Assembly: GCF_004364635.1 (NCBI RefSeq)
Contig: NZ_SOAX01000002.1
Coordinates: 558,001-622,000, forward strand
Length of the DNA: 64,000 nt
Origin: Halospina denitrificans
Lineage (GTDB): Bacteria; Pseudomonadota; Gammaproteobacteria; Pseudomonadales; Oleiphilaceae
Direction of reading: 5' to 3'
This document shows, piece after piece, positions 35,256 to 43,151 of the stretch; position 1 is the first letter of the stretch; each line of letters opens with the position of its first letter. The notes below the pieces were generated by a model. That model ran no database searches. It saw only the letters and a list, made by a program, of their open reading frames with translations, and was not told the DNA's origin. The position numbers and the translations under genes were made by a program.

Positions 35256-36356
35256 TTGAAAGCTTGCCATATCAGCTCCGTTCACCCCGCGAATGATCCT
35301 CGCATACGCCTCAAGCAAATTGATTCCCTAGCTAATAATGGATTCGATATTACATTTATTACAGGCGATACCGACGCCAAAGAAAGTGATACAATTACAA
35401 TCAAACGAGTGTCACCCGGCAGAAAAAAACGCCTGACTAGGATGTTACTAACCTCACCAAAGGTTATATGGGCCGCATTCAAAGAAAAACCAGACATCTA
35501 TCATTTTCATGACCCTGAACTGCTGCCATGGGCCTGGTTATTGCTTCTAACACGAAAGCCGATCATTTACGACATTCATGAAGATTATTATACCTCTGTA
35601 TCCCAAAAAAGTTACCTTCCAGTATGGGCCCGGTTTGTCCTGGCATTTTTAACTTATTTTTTTGAAAAATTACTGAGCTATCCTTTTACACATGTCATTG
35701 CGGAGAAATATTATTCTGAAAGGTTTCCAAGGGCTCATGAAATACTTAATTACCCCCAAACTCAAAAACTTCAAAAGAAACTCGCACACAACCCGGAATC
35801 TACAAGATTGTTATACACAGGCACCATTTCCACTGACCGAGGTGCCTTAATAATGGCGGAACTGGTCCGCCAAATACCCGATTACTCCATCACCGCGGTG
35901 GGCCGCTGTCCACAAGATCTTGCAAAGGAGATACGAATGAAAGCGGGTGGTGGGAGCTTCCGGTTTCACCTTCCAGCAGAAGGTCGATATGTGCCTTTTG
36001 ACGAAATAGTCACTTACTACTCTGAAGAATGGCTGGCTGGTTTGGCCTTATTCCCTGACACTCATCACTACCGACAGAAACAGCTTACAAAATTTTTTGA
36101 ATACATGGCAGTCGGGTTACCGATTATAGCGTCTGATTTTCCAGTTTGGCGCCGGTTTATAGTGGAGCAAGGGATTGGAATCTGCGTCTCCCCTAATGAC
36201 ATTAAAAGTATCGCCGATGCATTGTCATGGTTACGTGATCATCCAGAGAAGGCTAAGAGCATGGGAGCCCGAGGAAAAAGTTTGGCACAAGAGTTATATA
36301 ATTGGTCTAGTCAAGAGCGTGCCTTAGTCAAATTATACAACTCACTCTTAACCTAG
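35256..36356 (+). CDS. Glycosyltransferase family 4
   Basis: 366 residues from TTG 35256. N-terminal CHISSVHPANDPRIRLKQ is typical of a GT4 subgroup with the HFHDPELLPWAWLL motif (about 84-97). The linker has YDIHEDYYTS. The C-terminal lobe has RLLYTGTISTDRGALIM and the signature region KFFEYMAVGLPIIASDFP. It is AT-rich like the GT2 and polymerase genes upstream but separated from them by 651 empty bases. Substrates unknown. Confidence 0.85.
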   Translation: MKACHISSVHPANDPRIRLKQIDSLANNGFDITFITGDTDAKESDTITIKRVSPGRKKRLTRMLLTSPKVIWAAFKEKPDIYHFHDPELLPWAWLLLLTRKPIIYDIHEDYYTSVSQKSYLPVWARFVLAFLTYFFEKLLSYPFTHVIAEKYYSERFPRAHEILNYPQTQKLQKKLAHNPESTRLLYTGTISTDRGALIMAELVRQIPDYSITAVGRCPQDLAKEIRMKAGGGSFRFHLPAEGRYVPFDEIVTYYSEEWLAGLALFPDTHHYRQKQLTKFFEYMAVGLPIIASDFPVWRRFIVEQGIGICVSPNDIKSIADALSWLRDHPEKAKSMGARGKSLAQELYNWSSQERALVKLYNSLLT

Positions 36357-36482
36357 ACATCTGATACAGGGAGTGCTTTTACATATCAGGCAGTGATATT
36401 GAGCAAACAACTTTAAAGTTGTAGGGAATTCAAGACAGCAGTGTCACGCTAATAACCTTCAACGTAGCGATTTTTTGTATTT

Positions 36483-37766
36483 ATGCGAATAATTTACCTT
36501 CATCAATATTTCAATACCCCCGAAATGGCGGGAGGGACCCGTTCCTATGAGATGGCCCGCCGTATGGTGGCAGCCGGTCACGACGTTCATATAGTCACCA
36601 GCTACCGCGAAAAAGATGCCTCGGATGGAAGGTGGTTTGCGACGGAAGAGGCCGGTATTCAAGTTCATTGGCTTCCAGTTCCGTATTCCAATCATATGAG
36701 CTACTCCCAGCGCATCAAAGCGTTTCTGGCATTCGCTCTTGCGTCCCGCAAGAAGGCGATTGAGCTGGATGGAGATGTCATTTTCGCTACCAGCACTCCT
36801 CTCACCATCGCTCTGCCGGCAGTTCCGGCGGCCAAAAAGAAGAAGATCCCGATGGTGTTTGAAGTGCGCGATTTGTGGCCAGAAATGCCAATCGCTATGG
36901 GGGCACTCAACAACCCTGTGCTGCGATGGGCGGCGCATAAACTGGAGTACTGGGCTTACCACAACGCTCAGGCAGTCGTCGCTCTTTCCCCCGGTATGAA
37001 GAAGGGGGTGCTCAGAACCGGCTACCCCGAATCAAATGTCGCAGTCATCCCGAACAGCAGTGACAATGTTGAGTTCGCCCACGATGCGGAAGCAGCGTCC
37101 GAATTCCGGGCTGCTCGCCCTTGGCTCGGTGAAAGGCCTCTTCTGGTATATGCGGGAGCTTTCGGTAAGGTTAATGGTGTTGATTACATCATTGATGTTG
37201 CAATCCATCTTCTGGAAATGAATTCCGACATCCGAATTCTTCTCGTCGGTGACGGCGCAGAACGAGAGTCGGTCATCAGAAAAGCGAAATCGGCTGGGGT
37301 GTATGAGCGCACGGTTTTCTTCGAGTCGAAGATTCCGAAACACGATGTTCCGGCCATGCTTTCTGCTGCATCGATGGCAGCGAACCTGGTTATTGATATC
37401 CCTGAAGCTCGCGCAAACTCAGCAAACAAGTTCTTTGACACCCTTGCCTCAGGCACCCCTGTGCTTCTCAATTGTGGTGGCTGGATGCACGAGCTGGTAT
37501 CAGTCCATGGCTGTGGACTAGCCATGTGGCAACAGCCTACTGAGACTGTAGCCCGCGAACTTGAGCACGCCCTCCAGAACCCGGAGTGGCTCCAACAGGC
37601 AGGCCAGGCCGCCCGACAACTGGCGGAAACCGAGTTCGACCGAGACAAACTCGCCGGGCAACTGATGCAGGTGCTTGAATCTGCAGTGGCAGGCACATCA
37701 GAGCAGGCGGCAACAATTGCGCCGGGGGATTACAGCCTTTCGCATGACTCAGGCTCTACCGTCTAA
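36483..37766 (+). CDS. Glycosyltransferase family 4, WbuB-like
   Basis: A 427-residue GT-B glycosyltransferase. N-terminal YLHQYFNTPEMAGGTRSYE with the glycine-rich loop, VIFATSTPLTIALPA, and PMVFEVRDLWPEMPIAMG are hallmarks of the WbuB group, which adds N-acetyl-L-fucosamine or similar sugars as an early step. C-terminal NSANKFFDTLASGTPVLLN replaces the classic E-x7-E region in this group. GC rises again here. The next gene encodes the initiating phosphoglycosyl transferase, a common pairing in which WbuB adds the second sugar. Confidence 0.87.
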   Translation: MRIIYLHQYFNTPEMAGGTRSYEMARRMVAAGHDVHIVTSYREKDASDGRWFATEEAGIQVHWLPVPYSNHMSYSQRIKAFLAFALASRKKAIELDGDVIFATSTPLTIALPAVPAAKKKKIPMVFEVRDLWPEMPIAMGALNNPVLRWAAHKLEYWAYHNAQAVVALSPGMKKGVLRTGYPESNVAVIPNSSDNVEFAHDAEAASEFRAARPWLGERPLLVYAGAFGKVNGVDYIIDVAIHLLEMNSDIRILLVGDGAERESVIRKAKSAGVYERTVFFESKIPKHDVPAMLSAASMAANLVIDIPEARANSANKFFDTLASGTPVLLNCGGWMHELVSVHGCGLAMWQQPTETVARELEHALQNPEWLQQAGQAARQLAETEFDRDKLAGQLMQVLESAVAGTSEQAATIAPGDYSLSHDSGSTV

Positions 37767-37832
37767 AAAGCTCACCAACGGACCCAAGGAAACTTTGACA
37801 AAAATGAAGCCTGCCTGGAGTGGGACGCGAAA

Positions 37833-38480
37833 ATGCTGAAACGACTACTGGATATTGTGATATCGGCACTCACGTTGTTGTTTCTTCTCCCCTTGATGGC
37901 TCTTATCGCCATCGCGGTCCTTCTGTCGATGGGGCGGCCCGTATTCTTCCGGCAGGAAAGACCAGGGCTATGGGGTAAACCCTTTCAGATGGTTAAGTTC
38001 CGGACGATGAAAGACGCGGGTGACGAAAAAGGCCACCCGCTGCCGGATCACCAACGCTTGACGCAGGTAGGGCGGTTCCTCCGTACAGCTAGCCTTGATG
38101 AACTGCCAGAGTTGTGGAACGTATTGAAAGGGGATATGAGTCTTGTGGGCCCCCGCCCCCTATTAATGGAATACCTCCCGCGATATAACGCCTGGCAGTA
38201 CCGACGGCATGAAGTAAGACCGGGAGTAACCGGTTGGGCGCAGATCAACGGACGGAATGCGCTGAGTTGGGAAGAGAAGTTCGACTTGGACGTATGGTAC
38301 GTAGACCACCATTCACTTTGCCTGGATATTAGAATTCTTATCCTGACCGCGGTGCAGGTAATTCGCCCAAAAGGAATCTCAGCGGAAGGCGAGGCAACTA
38401 TGCCCTTTTTTTACGGTTCTGAACACAACAACTCGTATCGTAATGAGGGAAAAACAGATGAACAGCGGAATGAAGAGTGA
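37833..38480 (+). CDS. Monotopic phosphoglycosyl transferase (WcaJ/PglC-like)
   Basis: A 215-residue membrane-bound initiating enzyme of the PglC type. Re-entrant hydrophobic helix at 4-32, RQERPGLWGKPFQMVKFRTM (40-59), catalytic Asp-Glu pair in SLDELPEL (D89, E90), then GDMSLVGPRP (100-109) and VRPGVTGWAQINGR. It transfers a sugar-1-phosphate from a UDP-sugar to undecaprenyl phosphate at the cytoplasmic face. It is one of three initiating-enzyme genes or remnants in the window, with the WecA-like gene at 2.5 kb and the broken one at 40.9 kb. Its stop overlaps the next start. Confidence 0.92.
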   Translation: MLKRLLDIVISALTLLFLLPLMALIAIAVLLSMGRPVFFRQERPGLWGKPFQMVKFRTMKDAGDEKGHPLPDHQRLTQVGRFLRTASLDELPELWNVLKGDMSLVGPRPLLMEYLPRYNAWQYRRHEVRPGVTGWAQINGRNALSWEEKFDLDVWYVDHHSLCLDIRILILTAVQVIRPKGISAEGEATMPFFYGSEHNNSYRNEGKTDEQRNEE

Positions 38481-39238
38481 TGTCAGTCAGCGAGTGGTTA
38501 GTTAAAAGTCCTTTCCATCGACCTGGACTCGAATTAAGAAGTCGTTGGGAATCAAGGCGAGTCATGTCAACTCCGCCAGACCCTGTTCGAACGGCGTACT
38601 GCATAAGCCCCTACAAAACAGGAACGACGTTCCTGTCAGGATTGTTTAACAGCAGGTGTCGCGTTGAACATGAACCTCTACACTACGGAACGCTGAAGCG
38701 TCTTGATAATGTTGAGTATCTTTCGCGTCGCGCCGCGTATCTCAATCTGGACCTCGAGTGCTCTGGCTTCTTTGCGGGTGAATTGAGTCGCCTTCGGCAG
38801 TTTGCCCCAGAGGCTCCGGTTGTATACCTACAACGCCCACCTGAGGTTTGGGTATCTTCAGTTATCAGTTATTTTTCTGGTCTGTCGTCCAAAATCAGAT
38901 ACAACTACGTCTGCCGCCTTTACTTTGATCGCTATATTACCCCGCCGCTAGACCGTTTCGAACAGTATTCGGAAGAAGATAAAGCAAAAGTGGTGGAAGC
39001 CCTTCTCCAATACTGGGTACGAGTCTATCAGGAGGCTTCCATGGATAAGAGGACATTGGTTGTACCGCTTGACCGAATTACGGATCATCTTAGCGATATG
39101 GAGGATTTTGTCGGTCTTCCGGTTGACCGGGGAGCCCAACCATGGAAGCGAACGAATATAAGCAGGCCAGACCTGAGGCTTGAAGACTATGTAAACATGG
39201 CCCCTCACCGTGAAAAGCTGGATTCGTTAACCGTTTAA
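38480..39238 (+). CDS. Sulfotransferase-like P-loop protein
   Basis: 252 residues from ATG 38480, which overlaps the preceding stop by one base (TGATG). A GTG three bases upstream is also in frame. CISPYKTGTTFLSGLF (about 41-56) has the PAPS-loop K-T-G-T-T signature, and PVVYLQRPPEVWVSSVISYFSG near 115 resembles the 3'-phosphate region with R and S. It lies in a compact unit with the phosphoglycosyl transferase, ATP-grasp and HAD genes. The sulfotransferase role is an inference from these two motifs. Confidence 0.68.
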   Translation: MSVSEWLVKSPFHRPGLELRSRWESRRVMSTPPDPVRTAYCISPYKTGTTFLSGLFNSRCRVEHEPLHYGTLKRLDNVEYLSRRAAYLNLDLECSGFFAGELSRLRQFAPEAPVVYLQRPPEVWVSSVISYFSGLSSKIRYNYVCRLYFDRYITPPLDRFEQYSEEDKAKVVEALLQYWVRVYQEASMDKRTLVVPLDRITDHLSDMEDFVGLPVDRGAQPWKRTNISRPDLRLEDYVNMAPHREKLDSLTV

Positions 39239-39254
39239 CAGAATCTCTTTATAT

Positions 39255-40229
39255 ATGTTATTGAATCGCCCCAATATACTGGTTTTATCTGCAGGTCGAC
39301 GGGTTGAGCTCGTACGATTTCTACAACGTTCGCTTGCCGATTATGTCGGCAAGGGGGCTGTTTATACGACAGACATGGTTCCTGAAACATCTGCCGCATG
39401 CCAGGTCACAGAAAAGGCTTTTTCTGTTCCTCGCGCCACCGATGCCAATTACGTTGAGGCGCTTCTGGATATCTGTCATGAGTATGACGTTGGACTGGTC
39501 GTTCCGACAATTGACCCTGAGCTGGAGATCCTGGCGCGCGAAAAGAACCGCTTCCGGGAGATGGGCGTTGAACCCGTCGTGTCAGAGCCGGAATTGCTGT
39601 CAGCGTGTCATGACAAACGAAAGACTGGGAACTTATTCCTGTCACTCGGAATCGGATATCCCGAAGTCTATGATTCTGACCAACTGAGGTTCCCCTGTTT
39701 CTGTAAGCCTTTTGACGGTAGCCGAAGTGTCGGGGCAAAGGTAATTGAGAGTGCGTCATCCCTGTCCGAGCAGGACCGAACCAACCCGAAAAATATGTTC
39801 ATGGAATTGATTCCATCGTCATACGCTGAGTACACGGTCGATGGGTATTATGGCCTTGACCACCAGTTGAAAGCGCTCGTATGTCGCGAGCGATTGGAGG
39901 TGCGGGATGGTGAGGTTAGCAAAGGAATCACACGCAAGGACTTTGCGTATGAGCACCTCGTAAACCGGTTAAAGTCTGTCCCCGGGGCTGTCGGCTGCAT
40001 CACCTTCCAGTTTTTTGTGAATTCTTATACACAGGATGTCAAAGGCTTGGAGATCAATCCAAGGTTCGGCGGAGGTTACCCTCTTACCCATCAATCAGGT
40101 GCTCCCTTTACCGACTATCTGGTCCGCGAATACTTTCTCGGCGATTCCCTGTTATTCAATGGCGAATGGCAGGACGGGCTCATGATGCTGAGGTACGACG
40201 CTGCCGTTTATTGCACCCACGATGATTGA
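39255..40229 (+). CDS. ATP-grasp protein of unknown substrate
   Basis: A 324-residue protein. N-terminal domain ILVLSAGRRVELVRFLQRSL with VPTIDPELEILA. ATP-grasp features are CHDKRKTGNLFLSLGIGYPE, FCKPFDGSRSVG (ATP loop) and GLEINPRFGGGYPLTHQSGAPF with the metal-binding Glu/Asn pair. Related genes sit beside a HAD phosphatase gene in many surface-polysaccharide loci, but the reaction is not established. It overlaps the HAD gene by eight bases, so the two are translationally coupled. It is unlike the ATP-grasp protein at 28.2 kb in its N-terminal part. Confidence 0.82.
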   Translation: MLLNRPNILVLSAGRRVELVRFLQRSLADYVGKGAVYTTDMVPETSAACQVTEKAFSVPRATDANYVEALLDICHEYDVGLVVPTIDPELEILAREKNRFREMGVEPVVSEPELLSACHDKRKTGNLFLSLGIGYPEVYDSDQLRFPCFCKPFDGSRSVGAKVIESASSLSEQDRTNPKNMFMELIPSSYAEYTVDGYYGLDHQLKALVCRERLEVRDGEVSKGITRKDFAYEHLVNRLKSVPGAVGCITFQFFVNSYTQDVKGLEINPRFGGGYPLTHQSGAPFTDYLVREYFLGDSLLFNGEWQDGLMMLRYDAAVYCTHDD

Positions 40230-40875
40230 TCCGTCCTGTTTCCTGGTTCTGGATCTGGACGATACCCTGTATCCGGAAGTCGACTACCAGAACTCCGGCT
40301 TCCGCGCCGTCGGTGCCTTTTGCGAACGGTTGTTCAAGTGGAATGCCAATGAATCCCTTATCCAGTGGCGTGATGAAGGTGATAGGGACCCATTCGGACG
40401 TCTCTGTCGCGAACTCGGGGTATCGGAGTCTGGAAAAGACTCCTTTGTCTGGATTTACCGGAACCACTTCCCTGATATCCAGTTGACACAATCAACACAA
40501 CATAGCCTCGCGTTACTGGAACAGTCGCAGGCCGGTATCGCGATACTAACCGATGGTCGCTCAGTAACTCAGCGATTGAAATTAAAGGCGCTGGGACTGG
40601 AGCGCTTTCCCGTTTTTATCTCTGAGGATTACGGCGATGCAAAACCCGATACCAAGCGTTTCGAGCATGTCGAAGCATCATTCCAAGCATCAAAGTATTG
40701 CTATGTTGGCGACAATCCTAAAAAGGATTTTCTTGCCCCTAACAGCCTGGGGTGGCAAACCATAGGCCTCGTCGGTTCTGGAAAGAATACTCACAATCAA
40801 TCCATGGTCGGACTGGATGCCAGCTACAAACCTGACGCCTGGATTAACCACTTGAGCGACCTAATCTCCGCATAA
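40222..40875 (+). CDS. HAD-family hydrolase
   Basis: A 217-residue HAD phosphatase. Motif I is LVLDLDDTLYP with the nucleophile Asp11 and acid Asp13. Motif II is AILTDGRS. Motif III/IV is SEDYGDAKPDTKRF and YVGDNPKKDF. The insert between motifs I and II is a helical cap of about 80 residues (C1 type). Coupled by overlap to the ATP-grasp gene before it, suggesting it removes phosphate from the ATP-grasp product or substrate (inference). Confidence 0.87.
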   Translation: MIDPSCFLVLDLDDTLYPEVDYQNSGFRAVGAFCERLFKWNANESLIQWRDEGDRDPFGRLCRELGVSESGKDSFVWIYRNHFPDIQLTQSTQHSLALLEQSQAGIAILTDGRSVTQRLKLKALGLERFPVFISEDYGDAKPDTKRFEHVEASFQASKYCYVGDNPKKDFLAPNSLGWQTIGLVGSGKNTHNQSMVGLDASYKPDAWINHLSDLISA

Positions 40876-40886
40876 CAATTCCCACC

Positions 40887-41211
40887 ATGCTGAACGAACA
40901 GATCCCCCAGCTCTTGAGCATGCTCCGGGACAACATGAGCTTTGTGGGGCCGCGCCCCGGACGTGCCCGGTTACGCGGACCGCCTCGAAGGCGAACAACG
41001 GCTGCTGGTCACGGTCCGCCCCGGCATCACCGGCCCCGCCACCCTGGCCTACCGCGATGAGGAAGCCATCCTCGCCGCCCAGCCGGATCCGGAGCGGTAC
41101 AATGACGAGGTGATCTACCCGGACAAAGTGCGGATCAACCTGGAGTACATCCGGAACTGGCGGTTTCGGGACGATCTAATTTATATCTGGAAAACGGTAA
41201 AAGGCGATTAG
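40887..41211 (+). pseudogene. Phosphoglycosyl transferase remnant, truncated and frameshifted
   Basis: The first frame reads QIPQLLSMLRDNMSFVGPRP, the conserved core that follows the catalytic Asp-Glu of PglC/WcaJ enzymes. A run of four C where three are expected (about 40959-40962) shifts the frame. The continuation PDVPGYADRLEG, VRPGITGPATLAYRDEE and YPDKVRINLEYIRNW is then read in another phase to 41211. The N-terminal half with the membrane helix and catalytic region is absent. High GC, unlike the intact enzyme at 37.8 kb. It ends five bases before the aminotransferase start, as in bacillosamine-type operons. Confidence 0.85.
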
Positions 41212-41216
41212 ACGCA

Positions 41217-42398
41217 ATGCTGAATGGCCCATTCTCCCCCTGGCCCTCCTTCACCCAGGAAGAAGCAGACGCGGTACAGCGGGTGCTGCTTTCCAACCGC
41301 GTGAATTACTGGACGGGCAAGGAGTGCCGCGCCTTTGAACGGGAATTCGCGGCCTTTGCCGAGACCGAATACGCGGTCGCGCTGGCCAACGGCACCCTGG
41401 CGCTGGATCTGGCGTTGAAGGGGCTGGGAATTGGCGAGAGGGATGAGGTGATCGTGACTTCGCGTACCTTCATTGCCTCGGCTTCCTGCATCGTCACCGC
41501 TGGTGCCACACCGGTGTTTGCGGACCTGGACCGGGACTCGCAGGTGATCACGCCGGAGACCATCCGCCCCTGCATCACGGAACGCACCCGCGCGGTCATC
41601 TGCGTGCACCTGGCGGGCTGGCCCTGTGACATGGACGGCATCAATGCCCTGGCCGAGGAACACGGGTTCGCTGTGATCGAGGATTGCGCCCAGGCCCATG
41701 GGGCCCGTTACAAGGGGCGTGCCGTGGGCAGCCTGGGCGATGTGGGCTGCTGGTCCTTCTGCCAGGACAAGATCATGACCACGGGCGGCGAGGGCGGCAT
41801 GGTCACCACCAATGACCCTGAACTCTGGTCCCGCATGTGGAGCTACAAGGACCACGGCAAGAGTTACGACGCAGTCTACAACCGCGAACATCCACCCGGG
41901 TTCCGCTGGCTCCATGAGGGCTTCGGCACCAACTGGCGTATGACGGAGATGCAGGCGGTGATCGGCCGCATCCAGCTCCAGCGCATGCCCCAGTGGCATG
42001 AACAGCGCTTGGCCAACTGCGAGGCGATCTGGCGCACCGCCCGCGAATGCCCCGGCCTGCGCGCGCCGGAGGTGCCGGCCGACATCGAGCATGCCGGCTA
42101 CAAGTGCTATGTGTTCGTGGAACCGGAGCAGTTCGCCCCCGGCTGGGACCGCGACGCCGTCCAGCACGCCATCATGGAGCGCGGCGTGCCCTGCATGTCC
42201 GGCTCCTGCTCCGAGGTGTACCTGGAGAAGAACTTCCAGGACGCCAACCTCGCCCCTTCCTCCCCCCTACCGGTTGCCCGCGAACTGGGCAGCACCAGCC
42301 TGATGTTTCTGTGCCACCCAACGCTTACCAATGAAGAGATCCGGAAAACCTGCTCAGTTGTGCGGGAGGTTATGGCGGAGGCGGCATTGGAGCTGTAG
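41217..42398 (+). CDS. DegT/DnrJ/EryC1/StrS aminotransferase (PglE-like context)
   Basis: A 393-residue PLP aminotransferase. VALANGTLALDLALKGLG, DEVIVTSRTFIASAS, AVICVHLAGWPCDMD, IEDCAQAHGARYKG and SFCQDKIMTTGGEGG with Schiff-base Lys185. The family aminates nucleotide-linked keto sugars using Glu. High GC, matching the phosphoglycosyl transferase remnant directly before it and the WbpM-like gene at 50 kb. Those three would form a PglC-PglE-PglF-like set from which the acetyltransferase is missing here. A second, broken copy of the C-terminal end lies 580 bases downstream. Confidence 0.87.
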   Translation: MLNGPFSPWPSFTQEEADAVQRVLLSNRVNYWTGKECRAFEREFAAFAETEYAVALANGTLALDLALKGLGIGERDEVIVTSRTFIASASCIVTAGATPVFADLDRDSQVITPETIRPCITERTRAVICVHLAGWPCDMDGINALAEEHGFAVIEDCAQAHGARYKGRAVGSLGDVGCWSFCQDKIMTTGGEGGMVTTNDPELWSRMWSYKDHGKSYDAVYNREHPPGFRWLHEGFGTNWRMTEMQAVIGRIQLQRMPQWHEQRLANCEAIWRTARECPGLRAPEVPADIEHAGYKCYVFVEPEQFAPGWDRDAVQHAIMERGVPCMSGSCSEVYLEKNFQDANLAPSSPLPVARELGSTSLMFLCHPTLTNEEIRKTCSVVREVMAEAALEL

Positions 42399-42400
42399 TC

Positions 42401-42748
42401 TCAACCATATGCGCTCTGGTCGTCATCAGGTTTGCAGGGCTGTCCGTTCTCACCATGCAGTTCGTGGTATTTTTCCTGAAGGATTTTTTTCTTTTCTGCA
42501 TCAGCAAAACGCGTCAAGACCTGCCTGATCAGCGGCTGATAACCGATCCCATTGATTTCCGCGATCATCTTCAAATCTTCAATTAAGGATTTCTGCAACC
42601 GGATGGATATTGGATGCAGCCCCGCCGCTTCGTCCAGGGATTTGTCATTTACGCTCGTTGAGACGCGCACATACTGTTCATCCGCACCAAGTTCCCGATT
42701 TTCCCAAGCCTGCTCTGTACCGTGAATCTTATCTGTACTTTCTGCCAT
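42401..42748 (-). CDS. Antitoxin-like ribbon-helix-helix protein
   Basis: 115 residues from ATG 42748, chosen for the GGGAGG six bases upstream. A longer frame from 42784 is unlikely. The C-terminal half ISIRLQKSLIEDLKMIAEINGIGYQPLIRQVLTRF (split here at the turn INGIGY) is the RHH/CopG-BrnA-like DNA-binding pattern of antitoxins that autoregulate their operon. It follows the toxin remnant by 14 bases, the order toxin then antitoxin being usual for BrnT/BrnA-like pairs. An operator-like repeat lies upstream. Its partner is truncated, so this is probably an orphan antitoxin. Confidence 0.72.
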   Translation of the reverse strand: MAESTDKIHGTEQAWENRELGADEQYVRVSTSVNDKSLDEAAGLHPISIRLQKSLIEDLKMIAEINGIGYQPLIRQVLTRFADAEKKKILQEKYHELHGENGQPCKPDDDQSAYG

Positions 42749-42762
42749 ACCTAGCCTCCCGA

Positions 42763-42888
42763 CTACAGCTGTATTCCTGTGCACTGACTACCGCTTCTGT
42801 TTGCGAAACACTGCTGCATTTCATCAAGGCTAACTCCGTGTTTTAACCGCAACTTTTGCACGACATTCTGCGAACACTTCAGCGCCAT
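42763..42888 (-). pseudogene. BrnT-like toxin remnant (41 codons)
   Basis: A frame from ATG 42888 encodes CSQNVVQKLRLKHGVS and DEMQQCFANRSG, which resembles the first third of small toxins (about 90-100 residues) that begin with an alpha-helix and then EExxxxFANR(T/S)G. After Gly the sequence departs (SQCTGIQL, stop at 42763), and the beta-sheet catalytic part is missing. The gene has therefore lost its 3' part, while the downstream antitoxin frame remains intact. Assignment is by remembered family pattern. Confidence 0.55.
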
Positions 42889-42916
42889 TGCCGTATCATC
42901 CTTAATCTAGCAGTTT

Positions 42917-42935
42917 GTATATACATAGTATATAC
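42917..42935 (-). promoter_or_regulatory. Operator-like repeat of the toxin-antitoxin locus
   Basis: Two copies of the self-complementary octamer GTATATAC (42917-42924 and 42928-42935) are separated by three bases, about 30 bases before the toxin remnant start. Spaced short palindromes of this kind are usual binding sites for dimers of ribbon-helix-helix antitoxins, and the AT-rich core could also serve as a -10 region. Confidence 0.55.
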
Positions 42936-42978
42936 ATTGGCCGGAATCAATGTCTACTGCTTGCTCACCGCTCCTCAT

Positions 42979-43085
42979 GAGCTGAGCAACGCCAGACATG
43001 TTTCTCCGCCACCTTACCCTGACTGATGAAGAAATTGAGAAGACTTGTGATGTTTTGAAGGCGGTTATGCAGAGCGAGCCTTTTC
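42979..43085 (+). pseudogene. Sugar aminotransferase 3'-end remnant
   Basis: The bases encode ELSNAR, then after a one- or two-base gap MFLRHLTLTDEEIEKTCDVLKAVMQ. This aligns with the C-terminus of the intact aminotransferase at 41.2-42.4 kb (ELGSTSLMFLCHPTLTNEEIRKTCSVVREVM) but differs at many positions. It is therefore the tail of a second allele, not a recent duplicate. The decayed toxin-antitoxin locus lies between the two tails, marking a recombination or insertion joint. No frame ahead of it continues the gene. Confidence 0.75.
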
Positions 43086-43151
43086 AGGGGTTGCATCCCT
43101 TTACCTACACAATTACTGTATATCTAACCAGTTTTAGTGTAGGCCTCAGGG

